From positions 1 through 30,492 of the forward strand of contig CAYGDM010000005.1 of assembly GCA_964348685.1 (NCBI GenBank): DNA of 30,492 bases, in the 5' to 3' direction. The notes beneath the pieces are model-generated. The model was not told the DNA's origin. It did no database searches and worked only from the letters and a program-made list of their open reading frames with translations. The stretch is from DALYDP01 sp964348685 (lineage in GTDB: Bacteria; Patescibacteriota; Gracilibacteria; Peribacterales; Peribacteraceae). Shown here piece after piece: positions 28,021-30,492 of the stretch; position 1 is the stretch's first letter, and the number at the start of each line of letters is the position of its first letter. The position numbers were made by a program, and so were the translations under genes.

Positions 28021-28038
28021 GCTAGGGTACCATGGAAC
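28021..28038. promoter_or_regulatory. Divergent promoter module, copy 2 (tsaB / GT2)
   Basis: GGCTAGGGTACCATGGAAC lies between the GTG starts of tsaB (28017) and the GT2 gene (28040). On the plus strand TACCAT (28028-28033) ends 6 nt before its GTG. On the minus strand TACCCT (28024-28029) ends 6 nt before the tsaB GTG. The two -10 boxes overlap. Copy 1 is at 4550-4569. Confidence 0.65.
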
Positions 28039-28039
28039 C

Positions 28040-28891
28040 GTGCACGCCCCCGCCCTCAGCATCGTCATCCCCACGCACAAACGCCCGGCGATCCTTTCGG
28101 CGTGCCTTGAACATCTCGAACGCCAGACGATCGCGGACCGGATCGAAGTGATCGTCGTCAGTGACGGCCACGACCCGGCGACAACTGAAGCAGTGACAGC
28201 TCAACAGTGGAAGATGCCCGTGAAATTTTTCGAGATTCCGAAAGCCCAACAAGGTGCGGCGCGCAACGCGGGTATGAAAGAAGCAACGGGAGAGATCGTG
28301 CTCTTCCTCGGCGACGACATGCTCCTCACACCCGGCGCATGCGAAGAGCATCTCTCAGCACATGCTACGAACAAGAATGTGGCAGTGCTGGGTTTCACCG
28401 AATGGGATCCAAGTATCGGCATCACGCCCGTCATGCGCTGGCTCGACAAGACCGGGTGGCAGTTCGGCTACGGCTTCCTAAAGCCGTATGAAGGACGACT
28501 CATTCCGGCGGAGATGCAGCACAAGTTCACCTACGCCGGCAACCTCAGCATGCCGACAGTCATCGCACGCGCGACGCCGTTTCCAGAAGGACTGACCGAC
28601 TACGGCTGGGAAGACGTCGTGTTCGGCATGGAATTAAAGAAGAAGCATATCGACCTCTTCTACCAACCGTCGGCGAAGGCATTGCACCGGCACCGCATCG
28701 AACTCGAAGACTCGCTCAAGCGCATGCGCGCGATCGGAAAGACGGCGAAGATTTTTGCGGCGCGCGACCCAGCGTTCGACATGCTCCCACGCGGATGGAA
28801 GCTCCATGCGTACCGCATACTTTCACTGCTCCCGACGATGAGAGGGAGGCACGCGAAGGCGCTGCTTCGCGGAATGAACGAGGCACGCTAG
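28040..28891 (+). CDS. Family 2 glycosyltransferase
   Basis: A 283-residue GT-A fold enzyme. It opens with ALSIVIPTHKRPAILSACLE, then has VIVVSDGHD (37-45), the RNAGMKEATGEIVLFL block, and the metal-binding GDDM (91-94) as the D-x-D equivalent. YGWEDVVFGMELKKKHIDLF corresponds to the acceptor-side ED segment. A basic C-terminus follows without membrane helices. It probably adds a sugar to a surface glycan. The acceptor and donor are unknown. The start is GTG at 28040, set by the -10 hexamer 6 nt upstream and by the first strand; the ATG at 28032 is out of frame. Its TAG stop forms the first half of the -10 of the next gene. Confidence 0.9.
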   Translation: MHAPALSIVIPTHKRPAILSACLEHLERQTIADRIEVIVVSDGHDPATTEAVTAQQWKMPVKFFEIPKAQQGAARNAGMKEATGEIVLFLGDDMLLTPGACEEHLSAHATNKNVAVLGFTEWDPSIGITPVMRWLDKTGWQFGYGFLKPYEGRLIPAEMQHKFTYAGNLSMPTVIARATPFPEGLTDYGWEDVVFGMELKKKHIDLFYQPSAKALHRHRIELEDSLKRMRAIGKTAKIFAARDPAFDMLPRGWKLHAYRILSLLPTMRGRHAKALLRGMNEAR

Positions 28892-28894
28892 ACT
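28889..28894 (+). promoter_or_regulatory. -10 hexamer overlapping the GT2 stop codon
   Basis: TAGACT ends exactly 6 nt before the ATG at 28901, and its first three bases are the TAG stop codon of the GT2 gene. One string thus ends one gene and starts transcription of the next. Confidence 0.6.
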
Positions 28895-28900
28895 CCTCCC

Positions 28901-29887
28901 ATGCTCAAACGCTTCGCACTCACGATCTGGCGCGCCATGACGGACGCGCGTTCCTACGTCGACGATTTTGCTCACCGCACTACGGGTTCCGCCCTCGGAT
29001 ACCTCTACTGGCTGCTGGTCACATGGTCGCTCCTCGTGCTCCTCACGCTCGCCGGCCTCGCGATCTTCATCACGCCGCGCATCGAACCGCTCGCCAACCA
29101 GCATTTGCAGATCATCCAAGATTGGTACCCTGACGAACTGATCGTCACGATCTCGGGCGGCGTCCTCAGCACGAACGTCAATGAACCATACATTCTCGAT
29201 ATTCCGACAGAGTGGAACGATATGAACAACGGCAGCGATGATCCTGCGCATGCGATCGTGATTGATACGAAGGGATCCATCGACGACTTCGCCGACTACG
29301 ACACGTTGATCCTCCTCACAGACAAAGCGGTGGTCGTGCGCGACGACAACGGCGTGCGCATGTTCCCGTACGGCGAAGAAGGGGAACCGATCGTCATCGA
29401 CGAAGCCCTCGTGGCCGGCAACATCACGCTCGTACGCGACAACCTCGTGCCATGGCTCCCGTGGATGTTGTGGGGCGTCTACATCGTCGCGCTGCTCGTT
29501 GCTCCGTGGATCGTGGGCGGCGCGATGTGGCTCGGCGAACTCCTCTTCCTGCTGTGGGCAACGGCCGTCCTGTGGATCATCGCGAAGATCATCGGCCGCA
29601 ACCTGCGCTACGGCGAGCTCTACAAGCTCGGCCTCTTCGGCGTCACAAACTCGCTCGCACTCGCGTTCATCGTCAGCCTGCTGAGCAACCTCGACGTCGC
29701 GTGGATTCCGACGATCGTCTTCTTCGTGTGGATGACGTACGTCGTCGTGCAATTCCCGCGCCGCGACCGCGCCGTCATCGACGCGCCTCTTCCGCCCGCA
29801 TCGATGATCAAGAAAACGACCAGCCCGATCGCAGCCAAAAAGCCGTCCGCACCGAAAAAGGCCCGGCCAAAGACGATCAGACCCTAA
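28901..29887 (+). CDS. Polytopic membrane protein, DUF1189-like
   Basis: A 328-residue membrane protein. One helix lies near residues 33-58 (YLYWLLVTWSLLVLLTLAGL). An extracytoplasmic-looking domain follows (about 60-183, IEPLANQHLQIIQDWYPDEL, with ISGGVLSTN and IVIDTKGS). Four more helices lie in about 186-290. A Lys/Pro/Ala-rich tail comes at the end. The order (one helix, beta domain, four helices) recalls the DUF1189 family of unknown role; I give that match moderate weight. It lies 9 nt after the GT2 gene and may form part of the same envelope module. An imperfect inverted repeat (29885-29931) follows the gene. Confidence 0.68.
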   Translation: MLKRFALTIWRAMTDARSYVDDFAHRTTGSALGYLYWLLVTWSLLVLLTLAGLAIFITPRIEPLANQHLQIIQDWYPDELIVTISGGVLSTNVNEPYILDIPTEWNDMNNGSDDPAHAIVIDTKGSIDDFADYDTLILLTDKAVVVRDDNGVRMFPYGEEGEPIVIDEALVAGNITLVRDNLVPWLPWMLWGVYIVALLVAPWIVGGAMWLGELLFLLWATAVLWIIAKIIGRNLRYGELYKLGLFGVTNSLALAFIVSLLSNLDVAWIPTIVFFVWMTYVVVQFPRRDRAVIDAPLPPASMIKKTTSPIAAKKPSAPKKARPKTIRP

Positions 29888-29929
29888 GCGTTTCCGCGGA
29901 CGTTTCGCCCTGTTTGGCCGGAAATACGC

Positions 29930-29957
29930 TTGCATTTGGCGTTTCAGGGTGTACAAT
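29930..29957 (+). promoter_or_regulatory. Promoter of nusA
   Basis: TTGCAT (29930-29935) and TACAAT (29952-29957) are 16 nt apart. Transcription would begin near 29964 and give a leader of about 80 nt before the ATG at 30046. Confidence 0.6.
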
Positions 29958-29973
29958 GTGTTCGTAACGTCAC

Positions 29974-30024
29974 TAGCCCGCTGAGCGGGGTGGTGGTTTA
30001 CCCCGAGCCCCATCGAGGGGCCGC
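29974..30024 (+). promoter_or_regulatory. Structured leader of nusA
   Basis: Three stems can be drawn in the transcript: CCCGC/GCGGG (AGCCCGCTGAGCGGGGT), GGGGT/ACCCC further on, and GCCCC/GGGGC (GAGCCCCATCGAGGGGCCG). The first and second compete for the same GCGGGG stretch. A pyrimidine-rich run (CTCCTTTTCTCCCC) follows. This could be an attenuation or autoregulation region, but I see no known riboswitch. Confidence 0.4.
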
Positions 30025-30045
30025 ACTCCTTTTCTCCCCATTCCC

Positions 30046-30492
30046 ATGAAAGCATCGTTCATCGCCGCCATTAACCAGATCTGTTCCGAGAAGAACGTCT
30101 CGCCGGACCAAGTCATCGAAGCCGTGAAGCAAGCCATCGCCACGGCCTACCGCAAAGACTACGGCAACAAGGAGCAGGAAATCCGCGTGAACCTCCCCGA
30201 GGGCCACGACGGTCCGCAGATCCTCGTGATCAAGGAGGTCGTCGAATCCGTCGAAAACGACAACTTCGAAATCTCGCTCGACGAAGCCAAGCGCATCAAG
30301 CGCGACGCTGAAGAAGGCGATGAAATCGAAATCGACGTAACGCCCGCCGAATACGGCCGTATCGCCGCACAAGCCGCGAAGCAGGTCATCTTGCAGAAGC
30401 TGCAGGAGGCCGAGCGCATGAGCCTCTACATCAAGTTCAAAGACCGTGAAGATGAGCTGCTTACAGCCACCGTCACGAAGACGGACCCGAAC
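30046..30492 (+). CDS. nusA: Transcription termination/antitermination factor NusA, N-terminal fragment
   Basis: The first 149 codons of NusA, the RNA polymerase-bound factor for pausing, termination and antitermination. The NusA N-terminal domain is seen as FIAAINQICSEKNVSPDQVI, then EAVKQAIATAYRKDYGNKEQ, and DEAKRIKRDAEEGDEIEIDV, ending with AAQAAKQVILQKLQEAER, the helix that leads to the S1 domain. The gene runs off the right edge, so the S1 and KH domains are not visible. The ATG at 30046 fits the family. Unlike most genes here it has a -35/-10 promoter and a structured leader. In many bacteria nusA follows rimP; here the gene upstream is the membrane protein. Confidence 0.95.
   Translation, partial: MKASFIAAINQICSEKNVSPDQVIEAVKQAIATAYRKDYGNKEQEIRVNLPEGHDGPQILVIKEVVESVENDNFEISLDEAKRIKRDAEEGDEIEIDVTPAEYGRIAAQAAKQVILQKLQEAERMSLYIKFKDREDELLTATVTKTDPN

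Noticed and set aside
28032..28034. ATG within CCATGG as the start of the GT2 gene
   Set aside because: It is out of frame with the glycosyltransferase. The GTG at 28040 is in frame, has the 6-nt -10 spacing and fits the first strand.

Overview
The window is gene-dense bacterial chromosome of fairly high G+C. It reads with the standard code: TGA is used as an ordinary stop, which argues against the UGA-glycine lineages. There is no rRNA and no taxonomic marker. Surface proteins with S-layer homology (SLH) repeats, cysteine-rich modules, very short intergenic gaps and almost no Shine-Dalgarno sites suggest a Patescibacteria/CPR-type genome, for example a Peregrinibacteria or Uhrbacteria relative. 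That placement is inference and should be held loosely. I see no transposase, phage genes, integrase or CRISPR array.

Layout. 1-240 (-): start of uvrB. 345-3914 (+): two unrecognised genes, serS and a small membrane protein, closed by a hairpin-plus-T terminator. 3962-4543 (-): a protein with a helix-hairpin-helix-like segment. 4570-9210 (+): a small unknown protein, an orphan receiver domain, a GT4 glycosyltransferase, a large amidase-SpoIID fusion, and a DksA/TraR-type zinc finger protein. 9218-10167: a 47-residue membrane ORF (-), an HTH plus degenerate receiver protein (+), and a small unknown ORF (-). 10254-12424 (+): zwf and pgl, coupled through ATGA. 12424-14659: an island holding yraN (-) and comM/yifB (+), bounded by two near-identical 123-bp palindromic repeats in opposite orientation. 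14659-16323 (-): an SLH protein with a beta-rich tail. 16409-17007 (+): a small membrane protein, tRNA-Arg(CCU) and a DUF1653 protein. 17015-26778 (-): a nine-gene same-strand block transcribed from secA through a Nudix hydrolase, three SLH proteins, a DNA polymerase III delta'-like subunit, murA and an MBL-like protein to a lipoprotein. 26954-27340 (+): a membrane protein. 27400-28017 (-): tsaB. 28040-30492 (+): a GT2 glycosyltransferase, a polytopic membrane protein and the start of nusA.

Much of the content concerns the cell envelope: SecA export, four SLH proteins, MurA, the amidase-SpoIID enzyme and two glycosyltransferases. The rest is information processing (SerRS, TsaB, tRNA-Arg, NusA, UvrB, HolB), the first two steps of the oxidative pentose phosphate pathway, and a DNA-processing pair (YraN, ComM).

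The strongest window-wide signal is regulatory. About twenty start codons have a TANNNT -10 hexamer ending only 6-11 nt upstream, most often exactly 6 or 9, and lack a Shine-Dalgarno site, so most transcripts are probably leaderless. The exceptions are secA and nusA, which have structured leaders, and two small membrane proteins with good Shine-Dalgarno sites. Other items to follow up are the inverted 123-bp repeat pair, two operator-like palindromes of the same design 42 bp apart between yraN and comM, and a promoter module shared by two divergent gene pairs. No intergenic gap reaches 300 bases.
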